From the NCBI GenBank assembly GCA_025765615.1, contig JAIVFJ010000113.1, positions 124,001 through 188,000 on the forward strand: DNA of 64,000 bases, written 5' to 3'. Position numbers and translations under genes: made by a program. Shown here in pieces: positions 30,839 to 42,518 of this stretch (its first letter is position 1; the number at the start of each line of letters is the position of its first letter). This DNA comes from Zopfochytrium polystomum. Taxonomy: Eukaryota; Chytridiomycota; Chytridiomycetes; Chytridiales; Chytridiaceae. The notes under the pieces were generated by a model. The model ran no database searches and was not told where the DNA came from. It saw only the letters and a list, made by a program, of their open reading frames with translations.

Positions 30839-32743
30839 TTAGATCTTCTCGAACATGGCCTTGATGGCCTGCGACGAGTACGACTTGGGCCTGTGTGAAG
30901 AAGGATATTGGTTAGGAAGCTTTGTGGAGACGAGGCAAAGGGATTCTAAAATGTTACCTCTCGATGGGGAAGTTGAGGGCCCGAGCCCAAACGAGACCAG
31001 CCATGACTCCCAGAGCACGAGAAACGCCGAACAGAACAGTGTAGTACTCCTGCTCGGTGAAGCCGTAGTACTAGAAAACGAAGACAAGTGAGGACAACGT
31101 GCATTCTAACAGCAAGGATTGAAGTATGTAACAGCCGGGCGCACCTGGAGGAGGACACCGCTGTGAGCGTCAACATTGGGCCATGGGTTCTTGGTCTTTC
31201 CGTGCTCCGTCAGGACGCCAGGGGCAATGTTGTACAGCTGGCTGACAAGCTTGAACATGGGGTAATCCGGAAGGTGCTTGAGAGCGAACTCCCGTTGGCA
31301 AGCGTACCGTGGGTCGGTCTTACGCAGCACAGCGTGGCCGTAGCCCGGAACGACCTGACCCGACTTGAGGGTCTTCCAGATGTAGTCCTTGATGTCATTG
31401 TCAGTCGGGTTTGCGCCAACGTCCGCCTGCATCTTGAGAATCCAGCGAAGCACTTCTTGGTTTGCGAGACCGTGCAGTGGACCGGCCAGACCGTTCAGGC
31501 CAGCGGCAAATGAAAGGTACGGGTCAGAGAGCGCCGAGCCGACAAGGTGGGTCGTGTGCGCACTGAAAGAGTGGTGCTTAATGTAAGGGACCACGACAAG
31601 CACGGTAAGTACCTGACGTTTCCGCCTTCGTGGTCAGAGTGGATGGTGAGGTACAGTCGCATCAGCTCAATAAAGTTCGGGTCCTCGTATCCAAGAAGTT
31701 TGGAGAAATTGGCAGAGTAGTCGAGCTTGGGGTCCACAGTGGGGACTCGACCGTCCTTAAACACGTTGCGGTAGATCCGGGCGGCGATGAGTGGCAGCTT
31801 GGCAATGAGGTCATTGGCGTCCTCAAAGGCGTAGTCCCAGTATTGCGACTTTGGAACACCGTTTTGGTACGCCTTGGCGAAGCTGGACTCGTGTTGAAGG
31901 GCGGTGACGGCAAGGGAGAATTGGGACATGGGGTGAAGGGTGTTGGGGCAGCGGTCCAAAATGTCCTCTACGTAGGAGGGAATGGCCGAGCGGGCCGCCC
32001 AGTCCGCCGAAAGGTTGCGGACTTGCTCAGTGGTGGGGATCTCTCCCGTCATGAGAAGCCAGAACAGTCCCTCAGGCAATGGTTCACTGCCACCCTCTGC
32101 GCGGGGAAGGAGTGCCTGGCATTCCGGAATCGTGTACCCACGGAACCGAATGCCCTCCTCCGCGTCAAGAACCGAAGTCTCCCAGATCAGGCCCTTGATT
32201 CCGCGCATTCCACCGTACGCCTGAAAACCCCTAAGAGTCAGATTCCTGACAGAGAACGAAGGACTCGTTGTTGCATCACGAACCATGTCAACGGTAGTCT
32301 CGCCCAGGACCTTTGAGCCGTACTTCTTGCGGATATCGGCCACTTCGGCTTGCTTGATTGGGACAAGCTCGCGCACGCGCTCCTTCAGGGTCTGCGAAAA
32401 CAAAGCTCAGCACAACAGAATGCAAATCGGCCAAGTGTACGGAGTTTCTTACCTGAGGCTTCCCCGTGCTGTAGCTTCGGCGGGCCAAGGCGCTGGCCAC
32501 CTGTTGCACATTGACGCGCTGCGCCAGCGAGTGATCGTTTAAGATTAGCCATTAAACCAGCGCGATCAAGAGGAAAGAGGGCGTGCAGCGCTCGATAATC
32601 AAAGCAGCCGCCGCTACACGGACAGAGGAGTCCGCCGGCCAGGCCATTTGCATGCGATGGAAGTAGCCCACAAAAGCGGGGGCTTGGTGTGCGTGTGTGG
32701 TTGGTGCGGGCCGTCCAACGGAGCTCACCTTCATGAACATCAT
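30839..32743 (-). CDS. CIT1: Citrate synthase, mitochondrial
   Basis: Seven exons on the minus strand: 32729-32743, 32453-32518, 32284-32391, 31613-32220, 31145-31562, 30958-31070 and 30839-30890, giving about 459 residues. The enzyme condenses acetyl-CoA and oxaloacetate in the mitochondrial matrix (EC 2.3.3.1, TCA cycle). Motifs present are GGMRGIKGL, then [13 protein letters not shown] (catalytic His), [26 protein letters not shown] (second catalytic His) and NVDAHSG (catalytic Asp). The first 26 or so residues are basic, Ser/Arg/Ala-rich and free of acids, as expected for a matrix-targeting presequence ([13 protein letters not shown]). The first exon has only five codons and is followed by a 210-bp intron. 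Intron 32221-32283 is 63 bp and free of stops; leaving it in would insert 21 residues before GGMRG, a position where homologues have none. The start at 32743 is the best splice-consistent ATG. Confidence 0.95.
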
Positions 32744-34890
32744 GGTTTGCCGCCTTGTTTCTCCTTCACCTTTCTTTTTCTTTTTCTTCCTTTTCCTTCC
32801 CCGACGATTTTCTATTGTCTCTTTTGACCCCGCGCTTCCTCCTTCTCTTCTCACTTTTGGAGTTGAAATTTTCGGGCGATTCCCCCTGTTTTACCTTGAC
32901 TCTGGTGCTACTAGTGAGCGCGCCCTGCTCAGTCAGATTCGTTCGAACAGGAGCGAAGAATAGCAACAGCGCGGAGTCGGCTGGACATCTCGCCCTCACC
33001 ACAAAAAGGATGCTCCTACAATTTCTTGCTACCATTTTTTCGCTCCTTTGCGTTTAAATCGAAATTCAAACCGTTTGGAACGATAAGTGATGGCGTGAAA
33101 TTCAGATATGTTCCTATGCCGCTGAAATTCCCGACGAAATGAACAGCATATTTGGGGGATACAACGGTGGATGGTCACCCAGAACTGCTGGAAGAAAAGG
33201 AAGAGCAAAAAGTTGGAAGCGGGGTTAAGAACAAGCACAACAAAAAGCAAATTCCCATGGGTATTGCGACTCCGCCCGCAAACTTCGACGATCAGGACTG
33301 CAGCGCTTCAAGTCACTCGCCACAGTCGGGTTGGAAAACCGATCTAAACACCAAGCGCAACTTGAGAAGTTTGCGAAAGTCCTTGTTCAACCAAAGAACT
33401 GTCCAATCTCCGGCGAAAGTATTATCATTTTGACGAGCTTGGCGGGAAAAGTTCAATAGGGCTTCTTCTGGATGGACTGCAGCGCAATGGACATCACAAT
33501 TTCCACGAAGTCCATGCAGAGACCGGTTCCTTGCAAAGTCTTTTCTTTGCGCCAACGACTTCTATTGAGAAGCTCGTTCTCGACCAACTTTGGTGTTGAT
33601 GGATTGTCCAACCGTTTCGTCCTTCCCGTGGTCAACATTGTGATGGTCTCTGAGAACGGAACCACCATAAACGTTGCCTTTGAATTTCTTTTAAGCGAGG
33701 AGAAAAAAAGACATGTGGGGCGCATCACAGTTTGCCTGGCTTGATAGGAAAATGTTGATCCTTCAGTTATCGTAGCAGACCGTGATTGGCACTTATGAAA
33801 GCAATTGAACAAGTATGCATAGCTTGACCAGTTAGAACTTGTATGCACGCAAGAACTTGGTGCTAAGTGCTGGGGACGATTTCGGGCTCTTTATTTATGA
33901 CCTTCCTTGTTTGCATTAGATACACCGACAACTTTCCACTGATGATGTCACCTCCGCCTTCTAAGTGCATTGACGCTGGCGCCTCACAGCAGCTGGTTGT
34001 GCTGATGAGTCCCACAGTCTTTTCGTCGAGTCTTGCGGCTGGAGAATGATTCGAAATTGCCAGCAGCGAAGAAAAAGGAGTTGTTGGATGCGGCAGAAGG
34101 TATATCTCTTGGAACTTTCAAATCGAGTCATGTATTTTCAACCCTGAGCTTGCTGCAGTTCGTGGAGGCTACGCAAGTTCCACAAAGAGAATTCCAAGAC
34201 TGTGGTCTTCCTCTTCTTGGTTGACAGCTTTTTTCTGTTTCTTTTTTTTTCTTTGCCCTTTGCTATTTCGCCAGACGTCGAACATAAAAATCTGAGGGAG
34301 AGACAACTGTGGCGGGGCAAGCCGTTCAGCCGTTTGCACCGGCAATTGCACAAAACAGAATATTTATGAAGGTGACATTGTCTGAGGTGCTGGGAGAGAG
34401 AACGTGGAGATAGCGAATGGGGGGTGGGGAGGCTTTTTTTCCCTTTGTGTTTGCTGGAGAGCCCGCATCCACCGCACCATATCTTTTTAAAGGTTAAACT
34501 GCTAAAAGAGAAAAAAAAAAAAAAAAAAAGAAAAAAAGGAGCCTCTCAACAGCTGACTACACGCGGCGCCTCGCCTGTCAAGAAATTTCTTTTTTGGGGG
34601 GCCTATCGAGGTGAGCAAGCAAAAATGTACAATGAAAAATGTTACAAATAAGTGTTGAACATGATCCTTCCTTGTCAAGTTGAAGACAGACACTGCTGGG
34701 CAAGACAAACACGCAGGTCCCAAAAAGGAACTTAAGCCAAAACTTACAGAGGGAGGAGACAGAGAGAGAAGAGAGCGAGAGAGAGAGAGCGAGAGAGAGA
34801 ATGAACAGAACAATAAATAAAGTGAGACGGTGCCGAGCGAAGCAACAACAAAAATTAATTGATTGAAAGAAAAGAAGGGAAGGCGACAAA
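32744..34890. other. Divergent intergenic region between citrate synthase and the GH26 gene
   Basis: This includes the citrate synthase promoter (32744 to about 33050), a cluster of decayed frames (listed separately) and, before the GH26 gene, an A-tract at 34511-34529 and GA runs near 34758-34800. Confidence 0.5.
33060..34230 (+). pseudogene. Cluster of decayed protein-like frames
   Basis: Plus-strand segments in different frames look protein-like but are broken: a Lys/Glu-rich piece at 33152-33290, a piece reading KHQAQLEKFAKVLVQPKNCP at about 33340, an overlapping piece with FDELGGKSSIGLLLDG at about 33425, and a third reading FVLPVVNIVMVSENGT at about 33620. A further piece at 34033-34224 contains AAKKKELLDAAEG. 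I do not recognise the family. Frame changes without good splice sites suggest a dead gene; a multi-exon live gene is possible. Confidence 0.3.
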
Positions 34891-36828
34891 ATGACTGCGC
34901 AACCCCTCACGCCGCCGCACCAGCCTCCTCGGGGCTCGGCCCAAGCCGAGCCAGCCCCCTTTCCACGACGACGACGCCACCACCGCCACAGCCCCCCACC
35001 ACCCGCAAAGTCGCCGCTCGCTTGCCGCCCGTCTCCGTCGTCCACTACCACCACCACCGCCATCACGACATCAACTACAACAACCACCAAGTCGCGACCG
35101 GTAGCAGCGGCATCTGCGTGGGGTGCGTGGGGTGCGGCCCACGCGTTTCTCGTCGCGGCCGCCACGATCGGTGCCCTCCTTGTCGTCGTCGGCTGCATAA
35201 CCCCCCCCGTCGCTGCCACTGCCGACGACACCAGCCAGTTCTTCAAGGCCGCGGTCAAGGTCATTCGAAACGCCAAGCTGACCGGAGCCGCTGCAAAGCT
35301 CGCGCCCTTGGAGCAGCCAGAGCCCTCTGTGATGCTGTGAGTTCCGAAGATTTGCGCTTACCCCCCTGACACTGGTGGTCAGCTGACCAACGACCTTCAC
35401 CAATCTCACCTCCAACTAGAGGAGCTTGGTATGACCGACCGAACAGAGACACGCCGGCGGCCATCAACAAGCGTCTTAACTTCAAACCGCTCGCTTTCTT
35501 CCAGACTGACATTGATCTGTCGGGAGAGAAGAAGAAGGAGACAAGTCCAAACATCACGACGCAATTTTTGCAGGACCTTCAGGACTCCAACTCTGATGCA
35601 ATGGCGTTCTTGACCGTGTACCCTTTCCAGGGGTTTGCTGCCGTCACTGGTGAGCCGCCTTTTGGGTGAAATCTCTCTTTTTTGAAGTCATATTGACGAC
35701 AACACACACCCATCTCGTCCCGCAGACGCACAACTCACTGACCTCTTGAACCGCGTCGCAGCGATTATTGCAACGGGGCGGTCTGTCTTTTTGCGTTACG
35801 CACCGGAAATGAACGGCAGTTGGTTCGAATATGGCCAAAAGCCTACTGACTTTAAGGCCTCTTGGATAAAAGTTCGTGAGTTCATTAGGCTTGGCCTTGG
35901 TTCCAACGCAGACCGAGTCGCGTTCGTCTGGTCGCCAAACTCTGGTTTTAACTACCCGTGGCCAAAGGAGAACCAAACCCTCAGCCCTTCAAATACCCCC
36001 GACTGGGATGTTTTGGATACGGACCACAACAATGTAATTGACGGCCAAGACGATGCATATGGCCCTTACTACCCAGGCGACGATCATGTAGATTGGGTTG
36101 GCCTCAGCATTTACCATTATGGCCTATACTATCAGTGGACCCAAAATGTAGTCCCACTCGATGGATATTTCGAGGCCTACCTGACTGGTGTTAGCCCAAG
36201 TGTTAATTTGACCAGCACTCAGCCATTTTATGACTGGTTTTCAGGGGCTGGAGGCTCAGCTGCGTCTGCTGGAAACAAACCTTTCATCGTTTCGGAGACC
36301 GGCGCAGCTTTTCATTATGACTGGAACCCTGCTGAGCAGCATGACCCCACTTTGACACTGGATGTTACCTCTGTCTCTCGTGTCGAAATCAAGCAGAGCT
36401 GGTGGCGCCAGTTCCTGAACCCAGCTTTCCTGTCAAAGTACCCACGAATCAAAGCCATCTGCACCTTCGAGTTTGACAAAGCCGAGGAATGGACCATGCG
36501 CGACTTTACGAGCATGGGCGCAACCCCAGTCTCAAAGTCCCCTGATCTGGTCAACGCGGTAGGCGTCGCGTTCGCGCAAGACCTGGCGGGCGACTGGGGC
36601 AAGGCCATCCGTTGGGGCTCCCAAGGAAACCCCACGCCCGTCACCGTGTCGGTCGTGTCGACCTCTACCACCGTCGCTTCGGTTTCGACTTTTACCCCAA
36701 CCGCAAACACGAGGAGCGGAGGGTCGCCCGCCAACGGACGCGGATGGATCGGTCCCGGCGGTTGGCCGTCGCTGCTCGGCGTTGCCACGGCTTTCGTTGC
36801 GTCGTTGTTGACTCTGGTTCTGTTGTAG
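34891..36828 (+). CDS. GH26-like glycoside hydrolase, GPI-anchored, with N-terminal membrane segment
   Basis: Three exons, 34891-35336, 35420-35649 and 35726-36828, give 592 residues. The catalytic domain (about residues 150-500) resembles family GH26 (beta-mannanases and related endoglycosidases): LRYAPEMNGSWFEYG places the acid/base Glu near 253, and KPFIVSETGAAF places the nucleophile Glu near 416. An Asp-rich loop DTDHNNVIDGQDDAYG (about 315) resembles a calcium site. Residues about 80-107 form a hydrophobic segment ending GCITPPVAATA, which could be a signal anchor or a late signal peptide. The C-terminus is Ser/Thr/Val-rich and ends in a hydrophobic tail LLGVATAFVASLLTLVLL, typical of GPI attachment. 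It probably acts on mannan or glucan at the cell surface or wall; the substrate is not settled by sequence. The 80 residues before the hydrophobic segment are low-complexity His/Arg/Thr, and a shorter start would be more usual for a secreted enzyme. Confidence 0.78.
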
Positions 36829-38203
36829 ATTTAATTATTATGATAAGTCTTCTCTCTCTTTCTTTCCTCTACATTAGTTGGCGCCGCAACTAGTATAGTG
36901 TGTTTCTGGCGAGCAATCGCGCTGGAAGCGTGTCGGCCTTCGAATACGCCCGAGTATAACCATCTTATTTTTTCGACAATCATATCCGTCTCCCTTCTTG
37001 CCTTTTCCTACGTAGTCGCTCTTGATAACAGTACCACCAATGTGCTTCCTCCTTTTTGTCTTTTTTTCTCTCGTGGTTTCTTAACGGCTTCCAGTGATAT
37101 TTGATACTTGAACCCGCACCCAAAGACTCATGGACGCACTTTTTATTTCTTAATTTTTTTTTTTCGTTTGTTCGGAGCTTTACTTTCCCTTGGTGGGGGG
37201 GAGATCGTTTCATCCCTGCCTTCAACCTCTTCAACCTCTTCTGAATCGCTCTGGAACAAACTAAAAGATTGGCAGATCGACGCTTTTTTTTTTTTTCATC
37301 ATCACAGCGTTGGTTTTTTTTGGTTTTCCTCTCGCTGCTCTGATTACAGAGATCCTTAACCCAAACCCCCTGCCCAAAGCCAATCTCTGATTATTTTTTT
37401 TTTTCTTCTTAAACCTGTTAATGGAACAATTGGGAGTGTCAAGCCCTCCCCTTTTTCTCTTTCATTTTTTTTTTCTTCTGCATATCTGGTTGGCTGACCC
37501 CCACTTTTAGTTTCAGATTTCAAAGCAGCCTGCTGCACGCGGAATAAGCCTTCCCCTCAGAAAAACGGTTTACGAAAAACGGAGCAAGCCGGGTGAAAAA
37601 ATGACCGGGAATATTAGAGAGAGGGGGAGAGAGGGAGAGAGGGAGAGAGGGAGAGAGAGAGAGCGAGAGAAAGAGAGGCCCTTGCAGCTGCCTTTCAATT
37701 CAAACTATACGGACTTCAAATCCGACCGGGCCGAGGAGCTGGGGAATTATGCAGCTAGCTGTTCAGGTGAAAGTGGGGACCCCAAAATTCAAAAAATTCA
37801 AAAAAAAAAACAAATAAGAAATAAAGAAAGCACTATAGCCCTCACGACACCAGAAAAAAAAAAAACCGTTGCGTGTATCGACTTTGAGTTTGAAGGGAGT
37901 GCGGATTCGGGGTTTCTTTCAGCCGTGGGTGGGCTCCGCAATTGTAAGAGGCATGCAGAAAGGCGATAAAATACCACTGGAGGGGTCGGCTCCGTTGGAG
38001 GCCGGCCCGATCACGTCCCACATCCGTTCCCCACATCCGGCTGGTTCAATGTGTGCTTGCCCTGCAATCGAAAAATAAATACATGTAAGCAGAAAAACGC
38101 CGACACAAATATTTAACGACGGCACCCACACCCGACTCGCACACAAACACACACACACACACACACGCACACACACACACTCAGTAACACACAGGGGACG
38201 ACA
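36829..38203. other. Intergenic region with T-tracts and microsatellites
   Basis: It contains T-rich tracts at 37155-37165, 37284-37296 and 37390-37475, a GA/GGGA tract at 37617-37675 and a CA tract at about 38141-38180 just before the dehydrogenase start. No gene is supported. Confidence 0.5.
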
Positions 38204-39196
38204 ATGGCCGCCGCTCCAGCTCCAGTCTTTGGCGCGCAGACCAAGGCCGAGGACGTCGCCGCCTACTTCAAGGACCGCGCCGCAGGCCGCCACGTCATCG
38301 TGACCGGCGCAAACACCGGCCTGGGCCTCGAGACCGCCCGCGCCCTGGCCGCCCACGGCGCCGTCGTCACCCTCGCCGCCCGCTCTCGCGAAAAGGGCGA
38401 GGCCGCCGTCGCCACCATCCTAGCCCGCCACCCGCGCGCAATAGTCTCGTTCCGCCCCCTCGACCTGTCCTCCATCGCCTCCGTCGACGCCTTCGCCGAC
38501 GCCTACATCGCCGACGGCAACCCGCTCCACATCCTCGTCGCAAACGCCGGCATCATGGCCCTCCCGCAGGCCACCACCGCCGACGGCTTCGAGGAGCAGC
38601 TCGGCGTCAACCACCTCGCGCACTTCCGCCTCACCGAACGCCTCTGGGACCTCCTCCACCGCTCCGCCCCGTCCCCCGACGACCCCTCCCGCCTCGTCGT
38701 CCTCTCCAGCATGGCGAACCTCCTCTTCGCCCCCGCCCAAGGCATTCGCTTCGACGACCTCGACGCGAAAAAGTCCTACAACAGCTGGGACCGCTACGGA
38801 CAGTCCAAGCTCGCAAACATCCTCTTTGCGTTCGAGGCCGACCGCCGCGCCGTCCGCGACGGCCGCCGCGTCGTCGCCGTCTCGCTCCACCCGGGCATGG
38901 TGAGCTCCACCGACCTCATCCGCAAACCCTCCCTCCACTATTTCGCCGAAATGCTGTGGACCGTCCGAAAGTGGAACATGCTCGAGCTCGCCCGCGGCGT
39001 CAAGGACATCCCCGCCGGCGCCTCCACTTCGGTCTTTTGCGCGCTCGCCCCCGAGGTCCAGGGCGGCAAGTACTACATGGACTGCAAGGTCGCCGCGTTG
39101 CACCACGAAAAGGCCTACGACGTCGAGCTCGCAGAGAAGCTGTGGAAAGTGTCCGAGGAGATGGTCGCGGCCGCCGCGGCCAAGGCCAAGCTTTGA
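38204..39196 (+). CDS. Short-chain dehydrogenase/reductase (retinol dehydrogenase/WWOX-like)
   Basis: A single-exon gene of 330 residues. The Rossmann cofactor motif TGANTGLG is at residues 34-41, with AARSREKG after the second strand favouring NADP. Further motifs are LDLSS (86-90), NAG (114-116), VVLSSMA with the catalytic Ser near 168-169, and YGQSK with Tyr198 and Lys202. All catalytic residues are present, and the length is typical of the RDH/WWOX-like branch. It should be an NAD(P)-dependent oxidoreductase of an alcohol or carbonyl, substrate unknown. There is no signal peptide or clear membrane helix, so it is probably cytosolic. A CA microsatellite lies within 25-65 bp upstream of the ATG, in the presumed 5' leader. 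The high GC at third positions matches neighbouring genes. Confidence 0.92.
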   Translation: MAAAPAPVFGAQTKAEDVAAYFKDRAAGRHVIVTGANTGLGLETARALAAHGAVVTLAARSREKGEAAVATILARHPRAIVSFRPLDLSSIASVDAFADAYIADGNPLHILVANAGIMALPQATTADGFEEQLGVNHLAHFRLTERLWDLLHRSAPSPDDPSRLVVLSSMANLLFAPAQGIRFDDLDAKKSYNSWDRYGQSKLANILFAFEADRRAVRDGRRVVAVSLHPGMVSSTDLIRKPSLHYFAEMLWTVRKWNMLELARGVKDIPAGASTSVFCALAPEVQGGKYYMDCKVAALHHEKAYDVELAEKLWKVSEEMVAAAAAKAKL

Positions 39197-40324
39197 AGAA
39201 AGAAACTGCTGTTGGGGTAAGGGGGCGGTTGAGGATTTCCGTGCCACCCCTTTTCAACAGACGGACAATGTGGAGGGTCGACTTTCTATTTTTTTTATTT
39301 CTTTTTGTGTGTGTTTTTTCTTTTTTTCCTTTTTTTTTTTCTTGAGGGATTTCCTTGGCACTCCCATTCCACCTCGTAAGCATCTGATTGGACACAGCAA
39401 AACAAACAAATAAAAAGAAAATGTCGATTTTTTGGTTCTGTTCTTTACAGTAAATCAACAACCGACGTGTCAACATTTATTAAAACCCTCAAAGTTTTGG
39501 GGACAGCGAAAACCACACCCACAATCAGATGACACTTTTCACTACTGAAAGAGCAATAATGACTGGAGAGTGTAAGAACTTCATTCACGTTTGAACGGAA
39601 AGAAAAGGTAACTTGCAAGGTGGAGGGTTCAGATTGAATGTGCTTCATTTGCTATTTCTCCACAAATCGCTTCAGCGCAAGCGAGGGGAAAGCTCGCTCA
39701 TTTGACAACTTGGCGACATATCTGGGAACATATGCAACGTGGGAATTTGTGGAGTCCGCTCGCAACTTCAGGAGCCCACTTTGAGTCACCGGAGTGCCTT
39801 TGTGTCTTGCGCGAGTTCAAGAAGCTACTTTATGATCAAAGCAATGCTTTAGCACGTACACCCATCCGTTGATTGATCTGTGCGAAAAAAAAAAAAAAAA
39901 ATAAGGGGGAGGTGGGTGATGAAAAAGGAAGTAGTAGGGGTGCCAGGTTCATATAAGACGCCGGGTCCGCTCAGTCGCACTCTTCCGATGAATCCTTTAG
40001 CAATTGCCATACTCTGATGGCGCCCTGGTAACATGTGAGTTAGGTATGACATCAATATGCACCGCGCTGATTTGGTTGTAACTCCATGGAGCATGTGCGC
40101 AAAGAAGTAACGCATGGTCCTGTCAAGTTGCCCCACCACATGTCAGTATCGCTTTTTTTGTGACATCGCCGTATCGATTTGAAACCCTATTCTTTACTCT
40201 TGACTCGCTGTTCCTCCAAATAGGAAGGTTCTACTTGTCAACCGACTTCGGAGAATTTTCTTTTTTTCCGTTTTCTTTCTTTTTGGCGAAGGATAAATAG
40301 AGGCAAGTCCTCGATCGAATAGAA
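39197..40324. other. Intergenic region, no gene seen
   Basis: T-tracts near 39285-39345 follow the dehydrogenase stop. An A-tract occurs at 39885-39901. Remaining frames are short and featureless. The promoter of the DPH2 gene must lie in its last few hundred bases. Confidence 0.5.
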
Positions 40325-42518
40325 ATGGCAGCCATCGCCGGCACTGGTAGCGACAATGAGACCATCCACACAGCCATCAACTTTGACGACGAACCCACGC
40401 GCGTAGCCTCTGCCATCATTGCGGCGTTCGACCATGGATCCATATCTTCCAAGAAGGTTTGTTCTCGATGATATGCCATGCGCCGGTCCCGCCCCGATCG
40501 GGCAGATTGAGTTTTGAATCACGCGCTCGCTCACTGAGCTGACCGTTTCTCTTGCGCTTCGTACTTCATGCCTCTATCCCCATTCACTTCCTCGAACGCC
40601 CTTGGACCGCAACCCCCGCGCACCTACCGAAAAAAAAAAAAAAAAAAAAAGGAAAGATTGCTCTTCAGTTCCCCGATGAGCTGCTCGCGATTTCAGCCGA
40701 CGTGTGCCGGCGGCTCCTTGGCGAGCTGACTTCGCGCCTTGCCGGGCTAGGGCCGGCAGCGCCGCCGTCGCTCTACATTCTCGCGGACACGACGTTTGGG
40801 AGCTGCTGCGCAGACGAGGTGGCGGCGGCGCACGTCGCGGCGGATATGCTGGTGCATTACGGGAGGAGCTGTTTGAGCAGGTAAGGCTCGGAATACCACC
40901 CGCCCTTACCGGTGCCCGCTTTGCTCGGCCCCTTCGTCCTTCCCCTCCCTTCTTTATTTTCCCCCCTTACACGTAACTTCCTTTAATTTCGCAGGACGTC
41001 GCGCCTGCCGGTGCTATACGTCTTTGGGCGGTCGCCCATCGACGCCGTCGCGTGCGCGAACGCAGTGTCTGCGGCGTTGCAAGACGGCGGCGGACGACAC
41101 GTGCTGTTGATGTTTGACGTGCAGTACCACCATGCACGGGAGGCTGTTGCCGCAGAACTGACGGCGGCGAGCGGGGCTCGGGTTGTTGTTGCGACGATCG
41201 ACGACGGTGTGAATCGGCCTGGTGGTGCAGGCGAGGTGGCGTCGTCGTCGAGCGGGCGGGCGTTTCGGTTGCCAGAGGGCGCGAGGCTGAATGAGTTTAC
41301 CATTCTGTATGTCGGCCCGCAGTCGCTGACGCTGACGAATATTGTGATGACACACAGCCGGAATGAGGTAGAGTGGGCTTTATCCTTCTTCCCCCTCCCC
41401 TCTCGATGCTTGAAACTTTGAAGGGGCCTGCCGTCACTGACCTTACGCCATTTTTATTTTTTTTCCCCTGCGGTTTCAGGTTTACTCGTACGACCCTACT
41501 ACCAAGGAGCTGGCGCTGGCCTCGTCGTCGGCGAACCGGCTGCTGATGCGGCGATACGCTCTTGTGCAAAAGGCGCGAGACGCGGACGTGATTGGAATTG
41601 TTGTGGGAACTTTGGGAGTTGGTGAGTACTTGAAACTGGTGACTCCCCCGCTTGCTCGCACCCTTCCCACCTGACATGATGACTACCACGCGTATTGGAA
41701 GTGCCGTCCGAATGCCCTGCTTCTTCACACCTTGTGCATGACGCTTACGTGGAATTGGCTGAATCACTATCACTCCCTCCTTCCTGTAGTTCGGTTTCGA
41801 GCCTTCTCTGCTTTTACGGTACTAACTGGACTCACTTTCCAAACCAAAAGTCTCTTATCTTCCCACGATTGAACACATCAAGCGGCTGATCCTAGCAAAG
41901 GGCAAAAAGCCGTACGTCATTTCGGTCGGGAAGCCCAACCCCGCCAAGCTGGGCAACTTTTTGGAGATTGACGTGTTTGTGCTCGTCGCGTGCTCTGAAA
42001 ACTCGTTCCTCGACTCGAAAGAGTTTCTGCGGCCCATCGTCACCCCGTACGAGCTGCAAGTCGCGCTCGCCGACGCGGACTGGGGGCCGTCCGCGAGCGG
42101 CGAGTACATTACCGACCTTGTGGCTGTCCTCGACCGAGTCCGAGCGTCGGCCGACGCAGCCGTCGCCGCAGAGGAAGCTGGGGACAGCGGCGATGACGAC
42201 GACGCGGACGGCGAGGCGCATTTTTCGCTGGCGACGGGCAAGCTGAAGCACCACGCGCGGTACGCCTGGCGCTCCGGCGGCGCAGCTGCTGGCGGCGCTA
42301 GCCAAGACGCACCGGCGGAAGGGCAGCTCGTGGTGCGTCCCGCTGCGGGGGAAGTGTCGACGTTTGTGGTGTCTAGCGCCGCAGCCGACTTTTTGAACCA
42401 CCGGAGGACGTACCGGGGCTTGGATATTGAGGCGGAGGCGGACGTGGCGCTGGCGGTAGATGGCAGGGCGGGCATCGCCAGTTCGTACGGGGAAGGAACG
42501 CCGTCGGAAAAGGCTTGA
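40325..42518 (+). CDS. DPH2: Diphthamide biosynthesis protein 2
   Basis: Five exons, 40325-40456, 40657-40880, 40995-41367, 41480-41621 and 41851-42518, give 512 residues, the usual length. DPH2 pairs with DPH1 in the iron-sulfur enzyme that adds an aminocarboxypropyl group from S-adenosylmethionine to a histidine of elongation factor 2, the first step of diphthamide synthesis in the cytosol. Motifs include [10 protein letters not shown] after the first intron, [18 protein letters not shown] with cluster-type Cys94/95, [44 protein letters not shown] and [16 protein letters not shown] (Cys about 338) before [13 protein letters not shown]. The C-terminal 150 residues are Ala/Asp-rich with a conserved-looking [10 protein letters not shown]. 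The first intron ends in an A-tract of 21 bases and not a pyrimidine tract before its AG (see findings). All splice phases agree. Confidence 0.93.
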
